NCBI GenBank assembly: GCA_045538935.1
Contig: JAZQEI010000021.1
Span: forward strand, 1 to 64,000
Reading direction: 5' to 3'
DNA length: 64,000 nt
DNA from: RGIG3013 sp045538935
Lineage (GTDB): Bacteria > Bacillota > Clostridia > Oscillospirales > Acutalibacteraceae
Under the pieces are notes generated by a model. It ran no database searches, was not told the DNA's origin, and saw only the letters and a program-made list of their open reading frames with translations. The first letter of the stretch is position 1. Each line of letters begins with the position of its first letter. Shown piece by piece: positions 53,799-60,981 of this stretch. A program made the translations under genes and the position numbers.

Positions 53799-54662
53799 CT
53801 ATTTACCTATAATGTCGCAGAGGTTGTCCTGTATTTTCCTTGCGATGTCGGGCTTGTTCATCGAATAAACGTGAACGTTTGTTATGCCGTTTGCGTACAG
53901 GTCGATGATTTGGTCGGTGGCGTAGGCGATGCCCGCCTGCTTCATAGCCGCACTATCGCCGCCGAATTTGTCTACGAGACACTTGAATCTTTGCGGCATA
54001 AACGAGCCCGAAAGCTTTATGGCACGCTCGAGCTGATTTGCGTTGGTGATGGGCATAATTCCCGGAATTACGGGAACGGTTATGCCTGCCTCGCGTATTT
54101 TATAAAGGAAATTGTAAAGCAGATTGTTGTCAAAAAACATCTGGGTGGTTAAAAAATCACAGCCGGCATCAACCTTTTCTTTGAGAAACTTGATGTCCTC
54201 TTTTTGGTTTTCGCTTTCGGGGTGAATTTCGGGGTAGCAGGCTCCGCCAACGCAAAAGTCTGCGTCCACGGCTTTGATTTCTCTCACAAGCTCGATGGCG
54301 TGCTTGTAATCCTGCAAGCTGTTTTCGGAAACAAGGTCTCCGCGCAGGGCCATGATGTTCTGAATTCCGACGTTTTTAATGTCGTTAATTCGGGAGCGGA
54401 CGGTTTCTTTAGTGGAGGAAACGCAGGTAAGATGCGCAAGCGACGGCACGCCGTAGTCATGCTTAATTTGTTTTGCGATTTCGAGGGTATACTTGCTTGT
54501 TCCGCCGCCTGCGCCGTATGTAACGCTCATAAAAGCAGGGCGCAACTTTGCTATTTCCTCAACGGCCGCGCGCACGCTTTCAAAATTGTAATCGGTTTTT
54601 GGAGGAAAGACCTCAAAAGAAATTGACAGGGTATTTTTTTTGAGAAGATCGGCGATTTTCAT
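53799..54662 (-). CDS. metF: 5,10-methylenetetrahydrofolate reductase
   Basis: This FAD enzyme of 287 residues supplies methyl-THF to MetH. SFEVFPPKTD contains the catalytic Glu; MSVTYGAGG, the DLVSEN segment, and CDFLTTQMFFDN are conserved. It is the first gene of the metF-reactivase-metH operon and ends four bases before the next. Codon use is G+C-rich like the rest of the operon. No SAM riboswitch was seen upstream. Confidence 0.95.
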   Translation of the reverse strand: MKIADLLKKNTLSISFEVFPPKTDYNFESVRAAVEEIAKLRPAFMSVTYGAGGGTSKYTLEIAKQIKHDYGVPSLAHLTCVSSTKETVRSRINDIKNVGIQNIMALRGDLVSENSLQDYKHAIELVREIKAVDADFCVGGACYPEIHPESENQKEDIKFLKEKVDAGCDFLTTQMFFDNNLLYNFLYKIREAGITVPVIPGIMPITNANQLERAIKLSGSFMPQRFKCLVDKFGGDSAAMKQAGIAYATDQIIDLYANGITNVHVYSMNKPDIARKIQDNLCDIIGK

Positions 54663-54689
54663 TTCCCCACTCCTTTCAGTATCGTTTTT

Positions 54690-54718
54690 ATTATATCACA
54701 AAGTATTTAAAAAGTAAA
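54690..54718 (-). promoter_or_regulatory. Promoter of the met operon
   Basis: Minus-strand TTTACT (54713-54718) and a perfect TATAAT (54690-54695) are 17 bases apart with an extended -10 TG. The -35 box is at the edge of repeat copy C. Confidence 0.72.
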
Positions 54719-55137
54719 TTGCCACAGTATAAATCTCCTTAAAATACAGATAATAAGAACCACACGGTGTTTCCAAAATTGGAAATTTTGGACACCTGAG
54801 TGAACCTTGTTACTCGCGTTCGCTCGTAATATACAACACAATTTGTAAATTTTGTGTTGTAGGGGCGATTCATGAATCGCCCGCCAAATCCTTCACGAAA
54901 CCCAAACGGGCGATTCGTGAATCGCCCCTACAAAATGTGATAAGGAGATTGATTTATATACGAAAGCAACAGGTATTGTACGCCGTATAGAGGCTCGTGT
55001 TATAATAACACAAAAATGCGATAAGCCCTTATAAATACTGGGCTTTCGGGGGATTTTTGAAGAAAAATTTTTGACGAAAAACAGCACATTTTGACCGATA
55101 CATAGCAAAAGCGAGGTGATTTTTCACCTCGCTTTCG
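54710..55137 (+). repeat. spoVT mini-gene repeat, copy C, with nested palindromes
   Basis: From the left: AAAAAGTAAATT, then GTATA (54727-54731) and GATAATA (54749-54755), 17 bases apart as at spoVT. An inserted block of palindromes follows (ACAACACAA/TTGTGTTGT and TTGTAGGGGCG.../CGCCCCTACAA at 54857-54933), then AAGGAGATT. The start codon at 54960 is ACG instead of ATG. The frame still reads KATGIVRRIEARVIITQK, with Arg codons CGC CGT. The 3' module and TACATAGCAAAAGCGAGG terminator close the copy. Confidence 0.75.
55107..55137. terminator. Terminator at the end of copy C and of the minus-strand membrane gene
   Basis: AAAGCGAGGTGA and TCACCTCGCTTT form a perfect 12-bp stem with a TTTT loop. 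Confidence 0.88.
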
Positions 55138-55142
55138 TTACA

Positions 55143-56423
55143 TTACGGAATATCAATTGTTATTTTGGTTTCGTTATATTCTTTACCAATAAGGTAGGTA
55201 ATTATTGCGTTGTTATCGCCATCAAACTTACACCCAAGTGCAAAATCTGCAGCTACAGGTGAAACGTTTTCAAGTTCGTATGTTTTGTAATATACTGACT
55301 TGTCAAATATATTTTGAACTGTAATGAAATGCTTGTTATCTTTATAATCGGCGCAAACAACATAATCGCCTTGGGTAGCTAAAACATAATAAAAGGTTTC
55401 AGATGTTTTGCTGTTTTCCACATCGCAATATACCGCCCAATTGGTTGAAAGACCCGTTCCTGTTTGAGTTTTCAGTTCATAAATACTAACAGCTATTTGA
55501 TTTATTTTAGGCTCTCGAACAACGTTCTCTTTTTGGAATAATATATTGTTATTCAAATCGGAAAAAGTGTATGAATATGTGTTGTCCTCATTTTTTGTTG
55601 AAGCATACAAGTCAGATAAGGTTTTTTCATTTTTATCCTTTATGTCTGTAATAAGCAGAGGACCTATTTCTTTCATAGTTATTGTGCCAATTTCATTGCT
55701 TGGGACAATTTGATATGTGTCTAATAATTTGTTGTTTTCTACTTCCATCAGTATATAATAATCCGATGTATTATGAACAATAACTTTATCCTGATAATCG
55801 TTTGCTATATAAAAAACAGTAGTGTTTTTGGCATCTTGGCTACCTGCTGTTTTAAACACTGAACACATAAACACTATAAAGCAAGCAAAATATAGTATAT
55901 TTGTTGTTTTTTTAAATACTCGCTTTAAAAAAGACTCGTCTTTTTTAACTTTTTCCCTAAACTCCTTTTCTTTTTCTTCTAGATACATTTTCTTTTTTTG
56001 AGAATAGGGTAGTTTCCCTTTAATTAAGAAAACGGGTGCCAAAGTGTTGCCGAGCAAAAAAACTAAATATACAATAATTATTGCCACAAAAAGGTAGTTG
56101 AATCTTTTTAAAACACCAATCAATATTGCCATGAACATTGCAAAAATAATGGTTGATATTATGTTTTTCTCACCTATATAACTCTTATATATAAAAGGAG
56201 AAGTGGTGATAGCGTTAAGAAAAATAAATGCAAAATACAAAATTAGAAGTATTGTAAAACAGGTTTCTATAACACTACTAAGGCTCAAATCGATATATAC
56301 CGATGGAATGCCATAGTAGCTTATTTTACCTTTTTGATATTGCGAAGTGAACAAATATGCTAAACCTAAAAACAAAGAAATAACAATTCCGTTTTCAATA
56401 ATGATATTAAATATTTTTTTCAC
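55143..56423 (-). CDS. Unidentified membrane protein
   Basis: I do not recognise this 426-residue protein. Four or five membrane helices occupy residues about 8-140. A basic, coiled-coil-prone stretch (KKKMYLEEKEKEFREKVKK) follows, then another helix (about 175-195) and a C-terminal extracytoplasmic region of about 230 residues with beta-strand character. There is no catalytic motif. It has its own promoter next to repeat copy D and ends at a terminator. Confidence 0.7.
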   Translation of the reverse strand: MKKIFNIIIENGIVISLFLGLAYLFTSQYQKGKISYYGIPSVYIDLSLSSVIETCFTILLILYFAFIFLNAITTSPFIYKSYIGEKNIISTIIFAMFMAILIGVLKRFNYLFVAIIIVYLVFLLGNTLAPVFLIKGKLPYSQKKKMYLEEKEKEFREKVKKDESFLKRVFKKTTNILYFACFIVFMCSVFKTAGSQDAKNTTVFYIANDYQDKVIVHNTSDYYILMEVENNKLLDTYQIVPSNEIGTITMKEIGPLLITDIKDKNEKTLSDLYASTKNEDNTYSYTFSDLNNNILFQKENVVREPKINQIAVSIYELKTQTGTGLSTNWAVYCDVENSKTSETFYYVLATQGDYVVCADYKDNKHFITVQNIFDKSVYYKTYELENVSPVAADFALGCKFDGDNNAIITYLIGKEYNETKITIDIP

Positions 56424-56443
56424 GAAATCACCGCCTTTATTTC

Positions 56444-56472
56444 ATTATAACATAAAAGCCCTAAAAAGTAAA
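56444..56472 (-). promoter_or_regulatory. Promoter of the unidentified membrane protein gene
   Basis: Minus-strand TTTACT (56467-56472) and TATAAT (56444-56449) are 17 bases apart with an extended -10 TG. The layout copies that at metF. Confidence 0.7.
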
Positions 56473-56544
56473 TTACAGCAGTATAAATCTCCTCAAAATA
56501 CAGATAATAACAACACAATTTGTAATTTAAGGAGAAATGTATAT

Positions 56545-56625
56545 ATGAAAGCAACAGGTATTGTGAGAAGAATAGAGGAATGTGGTATAATAGGACAAAA
56601 GTCGAAAAAACCGCATAAACACTAG
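56545..56625 (+). CDS. Mini-ORF of repeat copy D (26 residues, SpoVT-like N-terminus)
   Basis: The frame starts MKATGIVRRIEECGIIGQK and ends in a basic KKPHKH tail. It is preceded by AAGGAG at good spacing and, further up, by a sporulation-type promoter like that of spoVT. The first ten residues equal SpoVT, and the rest would form only part of the AbrB-type swapped hairpin. It may be a relic or a small peptide able to join SpoVT dimers; expression is not known. Confidence 0.45.
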   Translation: MKATGIVRRIEECGIIGQKSKKPHKH

Positions 56626-56683
56626 GGTTTTCGCTGATTTTTGCCCAACTCAATTTGCACATAATCATAATATACATAGCAAC

Positions 56684-56711
56684 AGCGGAGTGGATTTCCA
56701 CTCCGCTTTCG
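56684..56711 (+). terminator. Terminator of repeat copy D
   Basis: AGCGGAGTGG and CCACTCCGCT form a perfect 10-bp stem with an ATTT loop, followed by TTCGTTTT. Confidence 0.85.
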
Positions 56712-56726
56712 TTTTATATAGATTTA

Positions 56727-56735
56727 TGTTATAAT
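56727..56735 (+). promoter_or_regulatory. Extended -10 promoter of the sigma-factor gene
   Basis: TGTTATAAT is a perfect extended -10 element. No clear -35 box is present 17 bases upstream, which could mean dependence on an activator. Confidence 0.5.
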
Positions 56736-56799
56736 AATAAAAACTTTGAAACTTTTTTCAAAATTGCAACACTATATAAGTGAAAGGAGGTTAAAGAAA

Positions 56800-58410
56800 A
56801 TGGCAATAGAAAAATCGGTGAAAGAGAAATACCTAAATTCGCTAACTCAAAATTATATGGATAAGATGTTTTATTTTTGTCTTAAAAAGACGGGGAACAG
56901 TTTTGAAGCAGAAAACTTAACTCAAGATATCTTGCTTAATATCATTAATTCGCTCGAGAGAGGTAATAAGCCTGAAAATTTTGAGGCATGGGTTTGGGGT
57001 ATTGCTCGTAACCGTTATAGTGTGTGGGCAAGAAACAAGAATAATCGAAACGAATTGTTTGCTAAATCGGATATTAGCGATTATGAAATTTCAGACAATA
57101 CAGCTAATATAGAAAACAAAGTGATTGATAGTGAAGATTTAAATTTGCTCAGGCGAGAGCTTGCCTTTGTTTCATCAGAATATCGCAATATTGTAGTTGC
57201 TTATTACATAGAGGATAAAAAAATCAAAGATATTGCCGTTTCTTTAAAACTTCCCGAAAGCACAGTTAAGTCTAAACTGTTTCGTGCTAGAAAAATTTTG
57301 AAAGAAGGTATGAATGTGTCTAGAGAATTTGGTATAAGAAGCTACAAGCCAGAAAACGTTGGTTTTGCCGCAAGCGGTCAACAGCCAAGTGGGTTACCTT
57401 GGAAAGCCGTCCAAAGAAGCTTGCCGAAAAATATATTGCTTGAATTAGATAACAACCCTCTTACAATAGAGCAATTGGCTATTGAGTGTGGAGTTGCCAT
57501 GCCTTATATGGAAGAGGAAGTTAAATTGCTTTTAGATGCAACACTTCTTAAAAAGGTTAGCAATAAATATGTAACAAACATTTTTATTGCAAGTAAAGAA
57601 TGTCAATATGAGATTTGGAAAGCGCAGAGAGAACATTCAAAAGAGCGAAGCCAAATAATAGATACTATTGTTACAGACTCAATTGCTCGTTTTCGCGAAC
57701 TCGGAATCGTTAAAAACAATATGAGTGATAATGACCTTAAATGGTGGGCGGTGATTTTTGCAGTAGATTGCTTTGTGCAAAGTCTTGATGTGTATAATAT
57801 TTATTATCCCGAAAAACGCGCCAATGGCGAAACGTGGGGCTTTATGGGATTTGAAATGTATAAAGTTCCTGAAAAAACTGTTATGGGGCACAACGGTAAC
57901 GGCAGTGAAAATGTGATGTTTTGGGCATATAAAATTGGCGATGATACTTTAAATCTCTGGGACAGAGCCGGCGAAATGGATTATACTCACACTCTTTTCT
58001 TCGCAGACGTTTTAAAGAATAACAGGAATTATGTTGATTTTTCAGAAAGCGAAAAGGCGGTTTGGAAAGGTATTGAAAATCGTTTTGCTCATTTAGATGA
58101 GAACGGAAACATTGTTTCTGACATATTGGTTTTAGCCGGTGACACAAAACAAAAATGTATAGATATTTTACAATCGCATCCGTTAGCACAAAAACTTACA
58201 GAGAGTTTCAAATCTGCTTTTGATGATACTATTAAAATTCTTAAAAAATATAGTCATCCTGTTTTAGAAAAACAGCTTACATACTGTGCCTCAATGGTTA
58301 TACTAAACACACGTATGATGACAGTACATGATGAGATTGTGGCGGATAAACTCATTGTTCCCGAAAATCCCGAAAAAAGCACAATCGCTATGTGGATAGA
58401 GTACAAATAA
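56800..58410 (+). CDS. ECF-type sigma factor with ~350-residue C-terminal extension
   Basis: Of 536 residues, about 1-175 form an ECF sigma factor. Region 2 contains AENLTQDILLNIINSLERG and WVWGIARNRYSVWARN; region 4 contains DIAVSLKLPESTVKSKLFRARKIL. The rest is unlike standard ECF extensions. A winged-helix-like part (LTIEQLAIECGVAMPYMEEEV, about 225-245) comes first, followed by a long soluble region rich in Trp and aromatic residues. No anti-sigma gene is next to it, so the extension may sense a signal itself. ATG 56800 follows AAAGGAGG at nine bases. Confidence 0.82.
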   Translation: MAIEKSVKEKYLNSLTQNYMDKMFYFCLKKTGNSFEAENLTQDILLNIINSLERGNKPENFEAWVWGIARNRYSVWARNKNNRNELFAKSDISDYEISDNTANIENKVIDSEDLNLLRRELAFVSSEYRNIVVAYYIEDKKIKDIAVSLKLPESTVKSKLFRARKILKEGMNVSREFGIRSYKPENVGFAASGQQPSGLPWKAVQRSLPKNILLELDNNPLTIEQLAIECGVAMPYMEEEVKLLLDATLLKKVSNKYVTNIFIASKECQYEIWKAQREHSKERSQIIDTIVTDSIARFRELGIVKNNMSDNDLKWWAVIFAVDCFVQSLDVYNIYYPEKRANGETWGFMGFEMYKVPEKTVMGHNGNGSENVMFWAYKIGDDTLNLWDRAGEMDYTHTLFFADVLKNNRNYVDFSESEKAVWKGIENRFAHLDENGNIVSDILVLAGDTKQKCIDILQSHPLAQKLTESFKSAFDDTIKILKKYSHPVLEKQLTYCASMVILNTRMMTVHDEIVADKLIVPENPEKSTIAMWIEYK

Positions 58411-58422
58411 TCTTTTTTAGCA

Positions 58423-58481
58423 GTATAAAACTCCTTTGTTGACAGATAATAACAGTGTTATCAAATCAACAAAGGAGTTTT
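58423..58481 (+). promoter_or_regulatory. Sporulation-type spoVT promoter inside a 16-bp palindrome
   Basis: GTATA (58423-58427) and GATAATA (58445-58451), 17 bases apart, fit the forespore sigma-G pattern GHATR / CATNHTA known from Bacillus, with one mismatch. AAAACTCCTTTGTTGA (58427-58442) and TCAACAAAGGAGTTTT (58466-58481) are a perfect inverted repeat flanking the -10 box; the right arm contains the ribosome site. This could be a SpoVT autoregulatory site. Confidence 0.65.
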
Positions 58482-58486
58482 TATAT

Positions 58487-59029
58487 ATGAAAGCAACAGG
58501 TATTGTGAGAAGAATCGACGACCTCGGTCGTGTTGTTATACCAAAGGAAATTAGAAGAACTATGAGAATTCGCGAGGGAGATCCGCTGGAAATATTTACC
58601 GACGCGGGTGGGGAGGTTATTTTTAAAAAATATTCGCCTATAGGTGAGTTATCGGCTTTTGCATCACAGTATGCCGAAAGTATTGTAAAGGCTACCGAAC
58701 TATCGGTGGCTATTTGCGATCGTGACCACTGTGTAGCTACTGCGGGGTTGCCAAAAAAAGAAACTGCAGATAAAAGGCTAACTTCCGATATCGAACAAAT
58801 ATTTTTATCACGCAGGGCGTTTATTGCTACGTCTGAGCAAGATGCTACCTTTGGCGTGGTGGATGGCAATGCGCGCAAAGTGGTTGTTGCGGTGCCTATA
58901 ATATCTATGGGTGATGTTGTTGGTGCGGTTGTTATGTTGGAGAACGAAAATGCTAAAATACCGACCGAGTCCGACGTAAAATTAGCTACTGTAGCAGCGC
59001 AGTTTTTAGGTAAACAAATGGAAGAATAA
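58487..59029 (+). CDS. spoVT: Stage V sporulation protein T
   Basis: SpoVT is an AbrB-family transcription factor that modulates forespore genes under sigma-G. Residues 1-50 form the swapped-hairpin DNA-binding domain (MKATGIVRRIDDLGRVVIPK, then RIREGDPLEIF). Residues about 55-178 are a GAF-like domain (SVAICDRDHCVAT, VVAVPIISMGDVVGAV). The 180 residues match the family length. ATG 58487 follows AAAGGAG; frames further upstream run through the palindrome and are not coding. Its 5' end is the parent or sister of the four mini-gene repeats between 47.6 and 56.7 kb. Confidence 0.95.
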   Translation: MKATGIVRRIDDLGRVVIPKEIRRTMRIREGDPLEIFTDAGGEVIFKKYSPIGELSAFASQYAESIVKATELSVAICDRDHCVATAGLPKKETADKRLTSDIEQIFLSRRAFIATSEQDATFGVVDGNARKVVVAVPIISMGDVVGAVVMLENENAKIPTESDVKLATVAAQFLGKQMEE

Positions 59030-59034
59030 AATAC

Positions 59035-59063
59035 TTGATTTTTTTAAAGTATTGTGTTATACT
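59035..59063 (+). promoter_or_regulatory. Promoter of the rimP-infB operon
   Basis: TTGATT (59035-59040) and TATACT (59058-59063) are 17 bases apart with an extended -10 TG, just after spoVT. Confidence 0.75.
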
Positions 59064-59089
59064 CTTACTAAAGTAAGTAAGCAAAGGAA

Positions 59090-59121
59090 AAAGAGTGGGG
59101 CGACCCGCTCTTTGCTTTTTG
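59090..59121 (+). promoter_or_regulatory. Leader hairpin / attenuator before rimP
   Basis: AAAGAGTGGG and CCCGCTCTTT form a stem with a GCGA loop, followed by GCTTTTTG. It lies between the promoter and rimP and looks like an intrinsic terminator in the leader, so the operon may be controlled by attenuation. Confidence 0.6.
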
Positions 59122-59138
59122 TTAGAAAGGTGTTGCAA

Positions 59139-59609
59139 ATGGCAGGTAACATAGCCGGTAAGGTTTACGATTTAGTAAAAGATGCTGTAAATCAGCAAGG
59201 GGTAAATCTTTGGGACGTTAAATACGTAAAAGAAGGCGCATCGTGGTATTTAAGAATATTTATAGATTCTGAAAATGGTATAAATATAGATGACTGCACT
59301 AATGTATCACATGCAGTTGACCCTATTTTAGATGAGCACGATCCTATTGATAACTCGTATTACTTAGAGGTGTCATCACCCGGACTTATGCGCGAAATAA
59401 GCCGAGAAGAGCATTTTGTATGGGCTAACGGTAAAGACGTTAAGGTAAAGCTTTATAAAGCTATAAACGGCACAAAGGAGCTTAGCGGCAAGCTTATAGC
59501 ACATAATGATTCAGAAATTGTTTTGCAGGTTCAAGATGAAGAAATAACTCTTGCAAAGGGCAGCTATTCATCGGTAAGACTTGATGACGATAATTTTAAT
59601 GTTAATTAA
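59139..59609 (+). CDS. rimP: Ribosome maturation factor RimP
   Basis: RimP assists 30S subunit maturation. The 156 residues show VNLWDVKYVKEGASWYLRIFID, then HAVDPILDEHDPIDNSYYLEVSSPGLMR, which is the family signature, and a C-terminal Sm-like half. ATG 59139 follows GAAAGGTG; the frame continues upstream through the leader hairpin but has no start signal there. It is the first gene of the conserved rimP-nusA-rnpM-ylxQ-infB order. Confidence 0.94.
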   Translation: MAGNIAGKVYDLVKDAVNQQGVNLWDVKYVKEGASWYLRIFIDSENGINIDDCTNVSHAVDPILDEHDPIDNSYYLEVSSPGLMREISREEHFVWANGKDVKVKLYKAINGTKELSGKLIAHNDSEIVLQVQDEEITLAKGSYSSVRLDDDNFNVN

Positions 59610-59630
59610 CTAGTGGAGGTAAACTGGAAA

Positions 59631-60698
59631 ATGAATAACGAATTTTTTGAAGCACTAAAATTTATGGGACAAGAAAAGGGCATAGAAGAAGCTTATATTG
59701 CCGACAAAATCGCTAATGCTATTGTGGTAGCTTTACGTAAAGATTACGGCGGTCAAGATATTGTTTCGTGTGTAATCGACTGTGAAAACCGCATTTTTAA
59801 TGTATCGGTAAGAAAAACTGTAGTTGATACTATAGAAGATGTATGCTCCGAGCTTACAGTAGATCAAGCTCAAAAATATGATCCCAACGCCAAGGTTGGC
59901 GATATTGTAGAAATTTTGCTAGATACAAAGCAATTTGGCAGAATTGTTGCTCAAACTGCAAAGCACGTTATACGCCAAGGTATTAGAGATGTAGAGCGCG
60001 ATAAAACTCTTGCAGATTTCCAAAGCAAGACAAAGGAACTTGTTACAGCGGTTGTTCATAGGGTAGATCCTAAAACAGGTAACGCTTCTATTACCATAGG
60101 TAACAGCGAAGCTACACTTCCAAAACTAGAGCAAGTACCCGACGAAGTAATAGAAGAAGGCGACCATATAAAAGTTTACGTTGTAGACGTTAAAAGCACC
60201 GAAAAAGGACCTAAGGTAATGCTCTCGCGTACACATCCTGGTCTTGTTAAGCGCCTTTTTGAAATGGAAGTACCCGAAATATTTGACGGCACTATTGAAA
60301 TTAAATCGGTATCTCGTCAAGCCGGTTCCAGAACTAAACTTGCAGTTTGGTCTGCTAACGAAGAAATCGATGCAGTAGGCGCTTGCATTGGTCAACGCGG
60401 TGCCCGTGTTAACCAAATTGTAGAAGAACTTGCAGGCGAGAAAATTGATATTGTAAAATATTCCGATGACCCCGTTGCATTTGTTTCTGAGGCATTATCG
60501 CCGGCTAAGGTTTTATCGGTTGAGATTATAAGTGAAGAGCCCAAGGCTTGCCGCGCAACCGTGCCCGATTCTCAGTTATCATTAGCAATCGGCAATAAGG
60601 GCCAAAATGTTCGCCTTGCCGCAAAGCTAACCGGTTGGAAAATAGACATTCGCCCCGAAAGCGGATTTTACGGTGAAGATGACGACACCGTAATTTAA
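59631..60698 (+). CDS. nusA: Transcription termination/antitermination factor NusA
   Basis: NusA binds RNA polymerase and RNA to modulate pausing and termination. The ~355 residues contain the N-terminal polymerase-binding domain, an S1 domain (about 130-200, VVHRVDPKTGNASI) and two KH domains (CIGQRGARVNQIVEEL and AIGNKGQNVRLAAKLTGW). It ends shortly after KH2, the compact form usual in Firmicutes. The start is taken at ATG 59631 (MNNEFFEAL). Confidence 0.95.
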   Translation: MNNEFFEALKFMGQEKGIEEAYIADKIANAIVVALRKDYGGQDIVSCVIDCENRIFNVSVRKTVVDTIEDVCSELTVDQAQKYDPNAKVGDIVEILLDTKQFGRIVAQTAKHVIRQGIRDVERDKTLADFQSKTKELVTAVVHRVDPKTGNASITIGNSEATLPKLEQVPDEVIEEGDHIKVYVVDVKSTEKGPKVMLSRTHPGLVKRLFEMEVPEIFDGTIEIKSVSRQAGSRTKLAVWSANEEIDAVGACIGQRGARVNQIVEELAGEKIDIVKYSDDPVAFVSEALSPAKVLSVEIISEEPKACRATVPDSQLSLAIGNKGQNVRLAAKLTGWKIDIRPESGFYGEDDDTVI

Positions 60699-60708
60699 GG
60701 TGAAGCGT

Positions 60709-60981
60709 ATGCGAAATGTAAAAATCCCGCTTAGAATGTGCTCGGGCTGTATGGAGCATAAAGACAAAAAACAACTTGTTCGTGTTGTTAAAACTCCCGA
60801 CAACCAAATTATGCTTGATACCACAGGTAAATTAAACGGTAGGGGAGCATATATCTGCAAAAATACCGAGTGCTTTTTAAAGGCACTAAAGGCTCGCAGG
60901 TTTGAAAAAGTCTTTAATTGCCAATTGTCCGAAGATGTTATAAGCGATATAAATAGGGAGCTTAGCACCGATGAAAACTAA
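60709..60981 (+). CDS. rnpM: RNase P modulator RnpM (YlxR)
   Basis: This 90-residue RNA-binding protein has PLRMCSGCMEHKDKKQLVRVV and GRGAYIC, the YlxR hallmarks. The family was reported to modulate RNase P. ATG 60709 lies six bases after AAGGTGA; GTG 60700 is within that site. It overlaps the next gene by 11 bases. Confidence 0.92.
   Translation: MRNVKIPLRMCSGCMEHKDKKQLVRVVKTPDNQIMLDTTGKLNGRGAYICKNTECFLKALKARRFEKVFNCQLSEDVISDINRELSTDEN

Larger units (their letters stand above)
56461..56711 (+). repeat. spoVT mini-gene repeat, copy D (best preserved)
   Basis: The order is AAAAAGTAAATT, GTATA (56481-56485), 17 bases, GATAATA (56503-56509), AAGGAG, ATG at 56545, a 26-codon frame, GCATAAACACTAGGGTTTTC, then TATACATAGC and a terminator. 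No palindromic insert is present, so this copy shows the basic cassette of about 250 bp. Confidence 0.8.

Noticed and set aside
56347..56544. Longer start for the mini-ORF of copy D (92 codons)
   Set aside because: The upstream part lies antisense to the membrane-protein gene and crosses two promoters; the ATG at 56545 with AAGGAG is the sensible start.
58436..58486. Extended N-terminus of SpoVT
   Set aside because: It would be translated from within the promoter palindrome; MKATGIVRRI is the universal family start.
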